Of a stretch of DNA of 64,000 nucleotides, positions 21,087 through 31,990 are shown in pieces. Position 1 is the stretch's first letter; the number at the start of each line of letters is the position of its first letter. The translations under genes were made by a program, and so were the position numbers. The DNA is from Wyeomyia smithii (taxonomy: Eukaryota > Arthropoda > Insecta > Diptera > Culicidae), in assembly GCF_029784165.1 (NCBI RefSeq), contig NC_073695.1, positions 141,220,022 to 141,284,021 on the forward strand. The letters are read 5' to 3'. The notes beneath the pieces were generated by a model. It worked only from the letters and a program-made list of their open reading frames with translations, made no database searches and was not told where the DNA came from.

Positions 21087-21922
21087 CAAAAATAGAAACT
21101 CCACCCGCTCTAGCAGATCTACACGAATGATATGCATCGTAGTTTGATATGTTGCAGATTTCGTTTGGATAAAGCCAGGTTTCACTAAACACTACTACAT
21201 GAACGTATTTCAAGTCATCGATCATCTGAACCAAATCACACATTTTACTGCGACAGCTCCTAGTGTTGAGGTGCAAAATATTCAAAGTCGATGAAGAGAT
21301 CGTTACTGTATCTAGACGCTGATCGATCTCAATGCCTAGATGCTCTCCCCGCTGCTCCATATTTAAATAGAAGCAAAAAAACGTTTTAGTGGTTGCGCTC
21401 GAAAAAAAAAAATGATGAGACTATTGCTCCATGCCAGAAGGCAAATCCGTTCTCGATGCGATTCGTAAAGCTGTAGAGCTTTCATCTTTTTTGATGTAGA
21501 TGTAGCCCCTATTGAACCATGCGAATTTGTAGTTGTGCTCCCTCTTGTAGGCTCTAACTACTTGTAGCAAAGTTTGGTTCTTCGGCGTTAGGTGATGGTT
21601 CAAGTAGATTCAATTCAATTCAATTCAATTTATTTATCACCTGATAGTGTAAGGTTAAACCTTTTAAATTACTACCTCAGAGTTGCATAACGTAAATACA
21701 TATACATAACTATCAGATTCGCTGATGGATCAATAATCCAATGCTCTGACAAGATAGTGTGATATTCTTCGCTGCTGTCATTAATTTTTCCTTCACAACC
21801 CGGTTAGAGAATTGTACCAAGATTGGCTCGATTTGCTTAGCGTTCCTCGTCGATAAACGGGTGATTGCGAAAATATCACGGTCGAACAGCTCAACTCCCA
21901 GAGTCTCGCTTATTTTACACAT
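21087..21922 (-). mobile_element. Element B, left copy, 5'-side segment
   Basis: Matches 23055-23888 of the right copy. It carries the N-terminal endonuclease part of ORF2 (21360 to 21090: MEQRGEHLG, ILHLNTRSCRSK, VVVFSETWLYP), the C-terminal end of ORF1 (HHLTPKNQTLLQVVRAYK, 21603-21421), a short inserted repeat (21612-21720) and part of the central ORF1 domain. It stops at 21922, where an A 3' fragment begins. This is the duplication breakpoint. Confidence 0.85.
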
Positions 21923-21923
21923 A

Positions 21924-22065
21924 ATTGCCCACTAGCTCGTAGTCGGCCGCGAGAATAAAAAAAAGGCCTCCCTCTCTTCCCTGCTAATTTAGAATTTAAA
22001 AAAAAAATGTACTTGGCTCAGTAAAACATAAATGGTATCGTGCCGTGTCAAATAAACTATTTAAA
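21924..22065 (+). mobile_element. Isolated 3' end of element A(+)
   Basis: 142 bases equal in order to about 7487-7626: CCCACTAGCTCGTAGTCGG, the GGCCTCCCTCT block, CGTGCCGTGTCAAATAAAC and an A-rich end. It is followed by the same B junction (CTTAACGTTTACAGGCC) seen at 7630. It therefore marks the repeated unit [A 3' end + B]. Confidence 0.87.
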
Positions 22066-22069
22066 AACT

Positions 22070-23328
22070 TAACGTTTACAGGCCCTACTTGTCCTACGTT
22101 TATAAAATATTCATTGAAAGCTTCAGCTACAAGATATAGTGTTTCAATTTTCTGACCATTTTCAACCAAAGTGATTTCTTCGTTTTGTCTATAGCGTGCT
22201 TTGTTAAATACAACTTCGTTTATAACAGACCATAGTTTTTTTGGGATCTCCAGCACAATAATAAAATTTTGCATCGTAGTATGTCTTTTGAGCATTCCTT
22301 GTCTTATTTCTTATAGTGTTTCTGAGCCTTAAGTACTGATTTTTCAATATTATGTTATTGGGATCAGTTTTGAGTTTTTTGAACAACTTATTCTTCTTTT
22401 TTATATCTTCAAAGAGTTCGCTATTTATGTATGGTTGTAATGGTTTTTTTGCTATCGATACATTATAAACATGTTTATTGCTATTTATTTTGCTATTACA
22501 AAGGCTTTCGAAATCTTCACAGGTTGTCACAAGTTCCAATTGGCTTCTAAAATCATCATCTATAACATTATCATAGTTTACAATGCATTTTCTTATTTTT
22601 TTACTTTTGTGTACTACATTATTTTCAATACAACATATTATGGCTTTATGATCTGATATATGATTTTCAGTATCATTGATAATGATTGATATTTTCTTCT
22701 TAGAAATATCCGTGATAGCATGATCTATGATGGTTGAGATGGTATTTGATATTCTGGTTGCATAGTTACGGTGGAGTTTATTTATTATTTCAAATCCTTG
22801 CGCACTAATACGGTGTTTATAATCGTTCACAATGCTATTTTTATCATCCAATAAATTAATGTTCATGTCTCCTATTACGAGCATTCTAGAGTTTTTGTTT
22901 AGGGTATCCTCAAATTTATTGATGAAATCTTGCACATTTCTTCCGGGGTTGTAAACACCAAAAATTTTTAAATTATGATCAATTAGTTCAATTATTAAGA
23001 AGTTATTAACGTCATCCATCATTTCATAAATTTTCCTATGTTTCAAAGTGGATAATACAAAAATAGAAACTCCCGCTCTATCAGATCTACACGAATAATA
23101 TGCATCGTAGTTTGATATGTTGCAGATTTCGTTTGGATAAAGCCAGGTTTCACTAAACACTACTACATGAACGTATTTCAAGTCATCGATCATCTGAACC
23201 AAATCACACATTTTACTGCGACAGCTCCTAGTGTTGAGGTGCAAAATATTCAAAGTCGATGAAGAGATCGTTACTGTATCTAGACGATGATCGATCTCAA
23301 TGCCTAGATGCTCTCCCCGCTGCTCCAT
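22070..23328 (-). pseudogene. Element B ORF2: APE endonuclease and linker, 3'-truncated
   Basis: The likely start is ATG 23326-23328 (MEQRGEHLG). Endonuclease landmarks: ILHLNTRSCRSK, VVVFSETWL, YDAYYSCRSDRAG, FGVYNPGRN, MLVIGDMNINLL, IIDHAITD and HISDHKAI. A linker of basic and Asn-rich residues follows (FKKLKTDPNNIILKNQYLRLRN). A frameshift near 22235-22260 separates the last piece (KLWSVINEVVFNKARYRQ), which ends at the A junction after YFINVG. No RT block remains, so the gene cannot work, although the endonuclease itself looks intact. Confidence 0.83.
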
Positions 23329-23386
23329 ATTTAAATAGATGCAAAAGAACGTTTTAGTGGTTGCGCTCGAAAAAAAAATTATGAGA

Positions 23387-24399
23387 CTATTGCTCCATGC
23401 CAGAAGGCAAATCCGCTCTCGATGCGATTCGTAAAGCTGTAGAGCTTTCATCTTTTTTGATGTAGATGTAGCTTCTATTGAACCATGCGAATTTGTAGCT
23501 GTGCTCCCCCTTGTAGGCTCTAACTACTTGTAGCAAAGTTTGGTTCTTCGGCGTTAGGTGATGGTTCAAGTAGATTCAATTCCATTCAATTCAATTTATT
23601 TATCACCTGGTAGTGTAAGGTTAAACCTTTTAAATTACTACCTCCGAGTTGCATAACGTTAAATACATATACATAACTATCAGATTCGCTGATGGATCGA
23701 AAATCCAATGCTCTGACAAGATAGTGTGATATTCTTCGCTGCTGTCATTAATTTTTCCTTCACAACCCGGTTAGAGAATTGTACCAAGATTGGCTCGATT
23801 TGCTTAGCGTTCCTCGTCGATAAACGGGTGATTGCGAAAATATCACGGTCGAACAGCTCAACTCCCAGAGTCTCGCTTATTTTACACATAATTGCACAAA
23901 GATCTTCATCGGTGGTTTTGATAACGTTCGACAGTAACATATTATTCGATAGCTGTTCTTGTTGGATGTAGTTGAGATCACGGTCTATGGTGGCTAGCTG
24001 CGATGAAACTTGTGCATGACTGACCTTGAGAGAAACAACGTCATTGTCCATTCGCTTCATGCTTTCCGTTGTTGTAACAATATTTTTCTTGAAAGACTCG
24101 AACACTGCGTTTATGAACCCTTGGGACCGTTTAACTTCATCAACTTCGGTGCCAAGTTTTCTCAACTCGTCCTTCATTTCCATAATGCTACGTTGGATTT
24201 CGTCTTTCGACAACTGAATTTCACGTTTGAGCAGATTGTGCAGATCTCCTAGCGTCATGTCGGTCGTCATATTGGTGACACTCTCCTTTAACGATCGTTT
24301 TGCCGGGTTTTCTGATGAGGAATTTCTGTCTTTTTTATCACCCTCCGTTGGGCTGAATTGTAAACGCTTTTAAGATTGGTTTCTAGTAGTAATCGGCAT
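23387..24399 (-). pseudogene. Element B ORF1: coiled coil, RRM-like and C-terminal domains, interrupted
   Basis: Starts MPITTRNQS at 24399, with an in-frame TAA at codon 10 (24370-24372); the frame then reads on as KRLQFSPTEG. The region around EIQRSIMEMKDELRKL to MKRMDNDVVSLKV (about 24230-24030) has heptad-like spacing and is probably a coiled coil for trimerisation. LFDRDIFAITRLS and EPILVQFSNRVVKEKLM (about 23830-23750) match the RNA-binding core style of CR1/Jockey ORF1. The C-terminal HHLTPKNQTLLQ...FAWFNRSYIYIKK (23569-23430) follows an inserted 105-base repeat that splits the frame after QRI. Confidence 0.75.
23573..23687 (-). mobile_element. Short retroposon tail inserted in B ORF1 (also 21607-21720)
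   Basis: A 105-base segment flanked by the direct repeat GATTC (23573-23577 and 23683-23687) splits B ORF1 exactly between codons that would otherwise join. On the minus strand it ends in AAATAAATTGAATTGAAT, a microsatellite-like tail typical of truncated LINE or SINE 3' ends. It is present at the same place in both B copies, so it predates their duplication. Confidence 0.75.
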
Positions 24400-24603
24400 A
24401 GAACACTTTAGCTACACCTCGCAAATGGCAAAAAAACAGACAATACAGATGCTTTGTATTCCTTTCGGCACGGTCAAGAGAAAAGACGTCTATACTGCGC
24501 GAGAGCTCAACTGAAACTTTTTTCATTTTCATAAAACCAGTGTCAAACGGAAGGTTTAGTTGCCCCATAAGACCCTATTGATTTGTTTTGCAATCGGACT
24601 CTT

Positions 24604-25457
24604 TTTTTTTCTCTGTGTGGACTCGTCACTGCGACCAGAGACATTTTGATCTATTGTAATATTCCCCAGGTGTTTTCTGTACTCCGCACTTCATATTATT
24701 GGCAGTATCACTATTGAAGTGAATGATACGCTTTTTTATTTATTTCCGTGCTTGTGTGTGAGCGTTTACCCTTACATTTCTAGCTTACTGCTCTACTATA
24801 CCGAGCCTCTTTTCTATCCTACCAATATCGCCAGATTACAATTGCCTGAACAGAAGCTACACCTAACGTTCCTCTGTGGCCTGGTTTATTCTAAGAGGGA
24901 CTTATTATGTCAAGAGGAAGGAGTCTTATCGAAACCTTTTTCCTCGTGCCAATATCGCCAATTACAATTCCTTGTGGAGGGTAAATATTTCTGAAATCAG
25001 TTTTATTATAAGAAGGACTTATTTTGTCAAGAGGAAGGAGTCTTAACAAACCTCGTTTCTCCTACCAACACAGCGTCACAATCACAATTCCCTGAAGAGG
25101 CACTCAATGCTTCACCTCTGGTCAGGTTTCTTATAAGTAGGACTTATATTTTTGTCAAGAGGAAGGAGTCGTATCGAAACCTCGTTCCTCCAGCCAAGAC
25201 CGCGTCATAATTACAATTCCCTGAAGAGAACTATTATACGTTACTCAGAATAGTTTTATTATGAGAGGGACTTTTTTGTTAGGATGAAAGGGTACTATAG
25301 AATTCAGCTTGAAGGAAGAGTATGTAGAAGAGAGCCTGAGAATGAACCCATGTTAAAGTCCTTTGACAACCAAATGGCCTGATTCTACTAAGATTCGAGC
25401 CCACGACCACTCGCTTATCAAAGCGGACTCTGTAACCTTGCGGCTACGAAGCTCTCT
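24604..25457 (-). mobile_element. tRNA-headed composite retroposon with internal tandem repeats
   Basis: Flanked by the 12-base direct repeat AATCGGACTCTT (24592-24603 and 25458-25469). On the minus strand it begins AGAGAGCTTCGTAGCCGCAA, with TAGCCGCAAGG resembling an A box and GGGCTCGAATC resembling a B box about 45 bases on, as in tRNA-derived SINEs. The body includes a tandem array with unit starts at 24838, 24964, 25084 and 25213, a further 220-base unique block and a terminal A-run (T-run at 24604-24610 on +). At 854 bases it is long for a SINE. No ORF of note. Confidence 0.75.
24820..25330. repeat. Tandem repeat, about 125-base unit, roughly four copies
   Basis: Each unit contains ACAATTCCCTGAAGAG-like, TTATTATAAGAGGGACTT-like and GTCAAGAGGAAGGAGTC blocks. 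Spacings are 126, 120 and 129 bases. Part of the composite retroposon. Confidence 0.85.
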
Positions 25458-25794
25458 AATCGGACTCTTACTTTGCCTGTTATGTTTAAAAATGTGAAAT
25501 CCAGCTATGAAAAGAAAACTATTCCGAGAAATACTTAGACTCACTTACTTTTCACAGAGATGGCTGAACCGATTTTCACAAAATTAGTGTCACAAAGAAG
25601 GTCTAGCTGCCTTATAACATCCTATGGAAATTCATTGCAATCGGACTGTAATTTTGTCTGTAATGTATCAATATGTGAAAATCACTAAACTTCATTATCT
25701 CACAAACCACACAACCGTTTAAAACAATATTAATATCAAATTAACGGGCTAGTTAAGGGTAAATTAAAGAATTTTTTAATGACTAGGCATGTGG

Positions 25795-26024
25795 TCCCCG
25801 TGGCTCTGTGGTTAGCGATGTCGGTCGGATAGCTCTTCCACACGGTTGTGATTTCGGGCTTGATTCCCGATCGAGTCGAGGATCTTTTCGAGCTGAAAAT
25901 TTCCTCGACTCAGCACTGGGGCACGGTGTATCGCCAGAAAACAATATCGATAACGAATTCCCTCAACTAATCTAGTTGATCGAGACCGCTATTAGCCCCA
26001 AAGCTAAGCATGCGATATTGTTTA
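25795..26024 (+). mobile_element. tRNA-derived SINE
   Basis: Begins CCCCGTGGCTCTGTGGTTAG, which fits a Pol III A box (TGGCTCTGTGG), and has GGGCTTGATTCCCG as the B box near 25856. About 230 bases long, flanked by ATGTGG on both sides (25789-25794, 26025-26030). It interrupts family R between blocks that are adjacent in copy 2 (TTGGATTTGTGGTTCAAAAG near 42068). Confidence 0.75.
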
Positions 26025-26244
26025 TATGTGGTTCAAAAGTTGTGGAAAGGAACATGTTCCGATGACCGATGGACTAATTTCAACAATCTATTGTCTAATG
26101 AAAGGTTTGGTCAACATTTCATTTAATTTTAATCGGACTTTTATTTCAACCGTTATGCAATAAATTCTGAAAACAACGAAAGTCTATCAACTCAAAGATT
26201 ACACGACTTATTTGAACATAACTACGGGCTGTCTCTCAAACGTA

Positions 26245-26458
26245 ACCAAAGCAAAAGCAAAGCCTTGGTGCTACATTCCGTATCGTAACTCGACCTTCTG
26301 TTTATTATACACAGACTTCGCAGCCAACTGTTAAGTGTACAGGACAGTTGCGGGGCTAGCGCTACGATCCTACTGACACTAACAGTCTCTCTCGAGCCGA
26401 GATTCGAACCTACGACGACTGGCTTATTAGGCCAGCATCATTCCTCGAGACCAGCTGG
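26245..26458 (-). mobile_element. tRNA-derived SINE, second family
   Basis: Flanked by a 13-base direct repeat TCTCTCAAACGTA (26232-26244 and 26459-26471). On the minus strand it starts CCAGCTGGTCTCGAGGAATG, has GGTTCGAATCTCGG as a strong B box, and ends in a GCTTTGCTTTTGCTTTGGTT-like simple tail. The tRNA-like head plus long target duplication identify a SINE moved by LINE machinery. Confidence 0.85.
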
Positions 26459-27305
26459 TCTCTCAAACGTACAAATAACAAATTTATAACAATTTGATAC
26501 GTGGTTCAAAAGTTATGGAAAGAAATGAAATTAATTGATCTAAATATATTGTACTATTTTAACGTTCCCAGAATTGCTCGTCATTGAGGTGTTTGAAATT
26601 AGGAGTCATTTTTTTATTTCGATATAAGCACAAATATAACGTCAAATTTCACATTTTATGCTTCAATTTTTGCTTCAAATACAACATCAATATTCTAGGA
26701 CCCAAAGATTGAATATACCTTTATTGGATTGAATTTGTCTATTTAAGGTTATTTTCCAGAAACCATAACTCACAAAATCGGATTCCAAAATGAAGTATGG
26801 AGTTGATACCTGGCCTTTAAGCATTATCCCGGCTCTTGAAAAACTCACATTGGGTAATGAAACTGGAAGCTACTATTCAAAAATTTAAAACGGCGCCTAA
26901 ATTTGTTTTTGCCTCTGGGTATCATACTGTTCCACAAATTCTCATATTGAATGAACCTTTTTAGGCTGTGGTTCATCAGGAAAAACTTTCTTACTATAAA
27001 AAGTAGAATCTTAAATGATATATAATCGAGTCCGACCAATATATGACTACAGTGAAGTTTCCACCGAACAAAACAAAATTCGCATCATATATTTAAGACA
27101 TATTTATATCATGTTACTTCCAGAATGTTCGGTATAGTTATGCTTTTGGCTACCAAAATTTGTTATTTAGAGTGAAAAATAAATCCAGCAGAAATTATCA
27201 AGGTGTATTTTTTGCTATTAATTGAAGGTTCCATGTAAATCTATTCAAACAAATAATAAACCCGAAAGGGAAAGGCTGGGTCTCACCGCTAGGAGGATTA
27301 ATTTA

Positions 27306-27499
27306 GGGTTTTTTGTCAAGATACAGTCATTACATTTCTTGGTGCTCTAGAGTCACTATGAGCGGGAAAGGGTTAACACGCACGACCTGCAGAAAAGAGG
27401 GGGAATTTCTCCACTGTCCACGCCTACTCATGGACTTCGAGAACGAATTTTGTCCGCTTTTATATTCGCGGACTTCAACATTTAATTTGGATTAGCTGA
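27306..27499. other. No recognised feature
   Basis: Non-repetitive, no long ORF, no recognised motif. Confidence 0.5.
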
Positions 27500-27870
27500 A
27501 GACATGATGAACACATGATGGAGAGGATACAATACCGTTGTTTGTGTATCGTTTCAGGTTGCATTCAATCGACACATACCATATTTTTCGAGGTCATAGA
27601 AAGAGTACTACCACTAAAAGTGGAGTTTTTCGAGCTGGCTCTGCGTTTTCTCATTAAATTATAAATAATGAATTCAACGCTAGTTGGGAACTCTGAGAAA
27701 TGTTTGGAAGCTGTTAAGAAGCCCTATGGAGATTAACCCTTCGTTTGTTACTCAATACCGTGAGATTTCACCATCGCTCAACAATTCTGCTGTTGTGTAT
27801 GATCTGACGATGAAAAAAGAAAAACATGAATTTCTCGAAGCAACAGTTTTGCCATCAATATTTCTTTCTT
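27500..27870 (+). pseudogene. Relic of an I-like element (RT C-terminal region)
   Basis: GAGAGGATACAATACCGTTG..., followed by a track similar in DNA and protein style to the A(+) region near 5990-6130 (RIQYRCLRIALGC). Downstream, NPSFVTQYREISPSLNNSAVVYDLTMKKE resembles the spacer between RT and RNase H in this group. There are several stops and no start. It may connect with the C-terminal relic at 32205-32460. Confidence 0.55.
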
Positions 27871-27929
27871 TCTAAGTTGGCCATCAGCAGTGTAGTCGAG
27901 ATCATCTTAAATGGCGAAGTACCGAGTCG

Positions 27930-29205
27930 ACTTAACGAATCGTTTTTTTTTTCACAACATTCATTTGACACGGCACAATATTAACGAATCGTTTGACGAG
28001 AAATGTCGGCAGATATTAGATGAAAAGAACACAGCGCGGACAGTAACGCTGCGAAGAGCCACCCATCAGGACGTGAAGCCTTACAAACAGAAACGGAGAC
28101 AGCAAACCCAACTCTCCTAGGAAAAAGGCGCTTAGCTAGAAGGAGGAGATGTGCGAAGAACTACAACAGCTGTACCGCCCTCATGAAATACGAGAATTCT
28201 ATCGGAAATTCAACGCATTCCGCAAAGATTTTGTTCCGCGAGCCGAAATGTGCGGGGATAAGGATGGAAGTATCTTGACAGATAATCGTGAAGTGATCGA
28301 AAGGTGGAGACAGTATTCCGATGATCATATGAATAGCGTACAGGCAGAAGACCAGAAAAGCGACGCAGGAGCCTCTATCGGTGCAGCTAGCGACGGAGAT
28401 ATGCCACCCACATCGATAGGCGAAGTTGATGCTATCCGGCGGCTTAATGAAAACAAGGCAGCTAGAAAGGACTGTATCGGAGCGGAGCTTCTCAAAATGG
28501 GCCTGGGCAAATTGTCCAGTTGTTTGCATCTGCTGATTGTCAAGATTAAAGAAATAGAATGCCTACCGGAGAAGTGGAAAAGGATGGGGTTATTTGTCCA
28601 CAACGAACCAGATCTCTTCTCTACGGCAGATCCTCCAAAAATGCCGCGAATACAGAGTCCCTACGCATCACCTCTTAATCGACTTCAAAGCCGCTTATGA
28701 CACGATTTATCGTAAAGAACTATGGAGAATACTCGACGAGAATGGCTTCCCGGAAAGCTCACCAGAATGATAAAAGCTACGATATAGTATGTGCAGTGTT
28801 GTGTAAGGATTTCGGGTACTGGTCAATATTGCGCTAGAAGGTGTTGTGATACGAGCGTGAATAGATTCGTTATACGTATGATGTTGACGCTGTCGGCAGA
28901 ACATTTGAGGCGGTGGCAGATCAGTACATCAGCCTGAAATGAGAAGCGGAGAAGATTGGATTGAAGATAAATACGTCCAAAATGAAGTACATGCTAGCGG
29001 GTGGTCCTGAGCGCGAAAGGGCACGCCTAGGTAGTGTTGTGATAACCGACGATGACGAGTTTGAGGTAGTTCACATGTTCGTGTACATTGGCTCAATGGT
29101 GACTGAGAGCAACAATACTAGCCGTGAGATTAGGAGACGAATTATCTGCGGGAGTCGTGCCTACCACAGGTTCCAGAAAAATACGACCGAAACTTCATAA
29201 ACTAA
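27930..29205 (+). pseudogene. RTE-clade non-LTR element relic, ORF2 N-terminal and RT part
   Basis: LDEKNTARTVTLRRA and YKQKRRQQTQ (28010-28115), then FYRKFNAFRKDFVPRAEMCGDKDGS (28195-28275) and NENKAARKDCIGAELLKMG (28447-28505), match the endonuclease-to-RT linker and first RT blocks of RTE elements. HLLIDFKAAYDTIYRKELWR follows at about 28668-28730 after a frameshift (catalytic Asp of RT motif A). GLKINTSKMKYMLAGG and FEVVHMFVYIGSMVTESNN (28955-29110) are later RT landmarks. Blocks between motif A and these are deleted. At least four frame breaks make this an old, dead copy. The C-terminal end is displaced to 31576-31990. Confidence 0.8.
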
Positions 29206-31575
29206 CTACATTTGTTTGTCCTATGACTACATTTTATATAGTAATAAAGTGGCCTAAACACCATGCCGGGAACATCGGAAATTGCGGATTCGAGACCCGG
29301 CTGGACGAGAGAAATATTTTGACGTAGAATTACGTCTTTCGGAAACATATACAGGGGACTAGTTTCATTACAAAGATCCAATTTCAAAAACCAAAAACAT
29401 CGGCAGCGTCACAAAAATTGTCCGTTTTCAACCGTTTTTAGCTCAGTCAGTTTCCAATCGATTTTCGTCATTTTTGCAGTAATCGATTGGAAAATCAACC
29501 AAGCACCCGTCCAAATGCAGAAAGTTGTAATCTGATTGTTCGAAAGATTGTACTATTGAAAATTGTCAAGCTTGTCGAAGCGCAAATGTCGACCTCTGAT
29601 TGGTCACACAATGTTTCTTTCCCTAACAAGGTCGACAGAATATACCTAGTTGACTATGAATGTGCGCTTTGTGTTTTATGTATAATTCATTCCATGATTG
29701 TGCCGATACTACACGGACGTTGGTTGCTGATCGAAGAAAGAAAAGCCGGGTTTCAATCTTTGTCAGGGCGGATATCGCGCGCTATCTGGACCATGAAGCA
29801 TTTATGCGATAATTGAATGAAATTTGCAACTGCAGCAACCAGTCTTTTTCAAGGCTACTAAATATATTTGGAAGAGCATAATGAAAGGTTATTACTAAAT
29901 TGCAACTTTGATTGCAGTTTGATGCTGCTGCAATTGCCCAGCAGTGTGATGTATATTACGATTCATTAACACTGTGCGTCACAAGCGGTATATGCGAAAC
30001 AAATCCGATTCCAAACAGAAAAGTTCAGCAAGTTCTGCTCACGGCGCAGAGTCCGTTTTAGAAAATTCATAACACTTCATTAACAAATATGTAACGTCTT
30101 TAAGAAGACGGTTGTTGCTTGACATCACGGCATAATTACGACCCTTATATCCGATACGAGAACGGGAACATCTTCTTCCTTCAAGCCGTGCAACACACGA
30201 TACATGTTATATTGTTGCCTTTATAAGGCAACAATAGGTTGACAAGAGGAATGTAACAATTTACTTGGAGCAGCAAACGTACGGCGATCTGAACCTTGCG
30301 GCAAGTGTAATAGTAGAACGTTTGTTGTAATCCGTCAACCGGGAAGCAACCGAAATGTTTCTCCTTACAACGAGGTACGACCTGTTGTGACAAATTTCCT
30401 GACTCCTTTGTCGCTTGCCTCTGGTGCCATCTCAATGATGATATATTTGTTGCCAGGTACACAGTTGACGATAAAATATTGCGCTTTCACGCTCAAATTT
30501 TGCTTATATACCGACAAACTATGAGCAGCGTAGCCCATCCTCTTTTTTCGAACGTTGGAGGATGACATAACTGGAAATCATTTTTCCAGTTATCCCAATC
30601 AACAACGTGCAAAAAATTTATGTCAGGGCGGATGCGCGCTATCTGGACCATGAAGCATTTATGTGATAATTGAATAAAATTTGCGATTTCATTAACACTG
30701 TGCATCACAAGCGGTATATGCGAAACAAATCCGTAAATGTCAATTTACTAAGTTTTCATCATAACAAACCAGTCACTTCTTACAGCATCTCGATCATACT
30801 CATGGTTCATAACAATTTACAGAAGGGGCATCTTTGCCGATTGAGGATTCCGGCCTTTCTCTGGTTAAACTCCGTCTTCTTACAGCATCATGAAATACAA
30901 ACAATCTTCATATTCATATACTTGACCATGGATTCCGACGATACCTTCGAAAAATTAAAATTCTTTCTGCTTTGTTTATTTTAAACATTTAACAAGGCTG
31001 AAATTATTAACTGTTACTGCACAGTTCAATTGTCTGGTAAATACAACTAATATCAATCATTTTTGAATTGATTAACCGATTTATTTTTTGTTTCTTTGAA
31101 CAGAGTCGACTTGAGCACATCGATTAGTGCGTTTTCGACGTAGAGTTATGTCTTACGGCAACATATATAGGGGTAAACTGTAAAACCGAAAGCATCGAAA
31201 GCGTCACGAATATAGCCCACTTTCAAAAGTTCTGAACTCAGCTAGTTTCCAACGGATTCCGTTTATTTTTAAAGCAAAAATAATATACGAAACAAATACG
31301 GAAAAATATATCGCTTCACACCATTAAAATGATTAACCCTAATCGAGTGTATTTCCAAAGCTATCGCAAAAAAATATTGACATAAGACAGGCTGTCGTAA
31401 TTCTACGTTAACCTTGCGGTCGTTTCGTATAAACAACCTCTTCCACTTTTTTAAGTCCAAATCACATCCGCAGCCCGTGTTCATTATTAGCATCCTCGAA
31501 AAAATCACATAAATTGCCTACTTTATAACTTAAAATAAACGGTCAAAACGTCCAATTCACCGCGCAAAGTGCTCC
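29206..31575. other. Repeat-rich region without recognised gene
   Basis: Contains two divergent copies of a dispersed motif with TTGACGTAGAATTACGTCTT (29318) and TCGACGTAGAGTTATGTCTT (31136), each followed by ACATATA.AGGGG and about 110 similar bases. A direct duplication, TGTCAGGGCGGAT...GAAGCATTTATG, lies at 29761-29830 and 30621-30680, and ATTAACACTGTGC.TCACAAGC at 29963 and 30691. Minus-strand frames in 30181-30708 are open for 60-90 codons but show no family I recognise. The separation of the two RTE parts by this region suggests later insertion. Confidence 0.55.
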
Positions 31576-31990
31576 TTGTAAAAACCCTTTTTGACCGGTT
31601 GTTTTCTACGGGCATGAGACGTAGACAATGCTTGAACGACGAGTTTTCGAACGACGAGTGCTAAGAACCATCATTGGTAGTGTGGAGACGGAGAATGAAT
31701 CATAAGCGCGCGTAACTCTGCAGTGAACCCGCCATCCAGAAAGCAGCCAAAGCTGGCTGGATACGTTGGACAGGGCACGTTGCGAGAACGACGAACAACT
31801 ACCTTGCAAAATTGGTTCACACCTCGAACCCGATAGGTACGAGGAGAAGAGGAACGCACGGGTACGGGAGAACTGAAAGAAGAGATGAGAACTTTCGCGA
31901 CGCTACTAAAAACCATAAGCACGGCGCATTCGCGCAAACTAGTTTTGTTTTGGTTTCCTGCCATTGTCGAGTCTATATCCTATAAGTTGT
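31576..31990 (+). pseudogene. RTE-clade relic, C-terminal domain
   Basis: Reads, with frame changes, through SEPAIQKAAKAGWIRWTGHVART and KLVHTSNPIGTRRRGTHG to a weakly matching end. This matches the C-terminal region of RTE ORF2 (the block around IRW.GHV.RM and GRRRRG). Stops interrupt after NDEC and MNHKRA. It probably belongs to the same insertion as 27930-29205. Confidence 0.7.

Larger units (their letters stand above)
22066..24512 (-). mobile_element. Element B, right copy (5' end to endonuclease; RT missing)
   Basis: A Jockey/CR1-like non-LTR element on the minus strand. The 5' end near 24512 begins CAGTTGAGC, similar to the CAGT start of many Jockey-group elements. ORF1 (24399-23387) is interrupted by a 105-base insertion, and ORF2 (from 23328) contains the endonuclease and the linker to RT. 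The 3' part, including all RT blocks, is replaced at 22066 by the A 3' fragment. It is the uninterrupted reference for the left copy. Confidence 0.85.
24513..27305. repeat. Dispersed repeat family 'R', copy 1 (degenerate, with insertions)
   Basis: Shares with copy 2 (41641-45025) the blocks TTGCCCCATAAGACC, GAGATGGCTG..CCGATTTTCA, TGTTTAAAAATGTGAAATCC, GGTTCAAAAGTT, TACAACATCAATATT and the terminal GGAAAGGCTGGGTCT...GGATTAATTTAGG at 27270-27305. No coding potential. Three retroposons are inserted (24604-25457, 25795-26024, 26245-26458). The stretch 26473-27230 is AT-rich with no recognised gene. Confidence 0.7.

Noticed and set aside
24838..25330. Possible CRISPR-like array
   Set aside because: Units are 120-129 bases throughout with no short repeat/spacer alternation; context is a eukaryotic retroposon.
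25395..25470. Functional tRNA gene
   Set aside because: A/B box-like sequences exist, but the acceptor stem does not close and the segment heads a retroposon with target duplications.
25795..25880. Functional tRNA gene at the SINE head
   Set aside because: No cloverleaf closure and it continues into a SINE body; flanked by short direct repeats.
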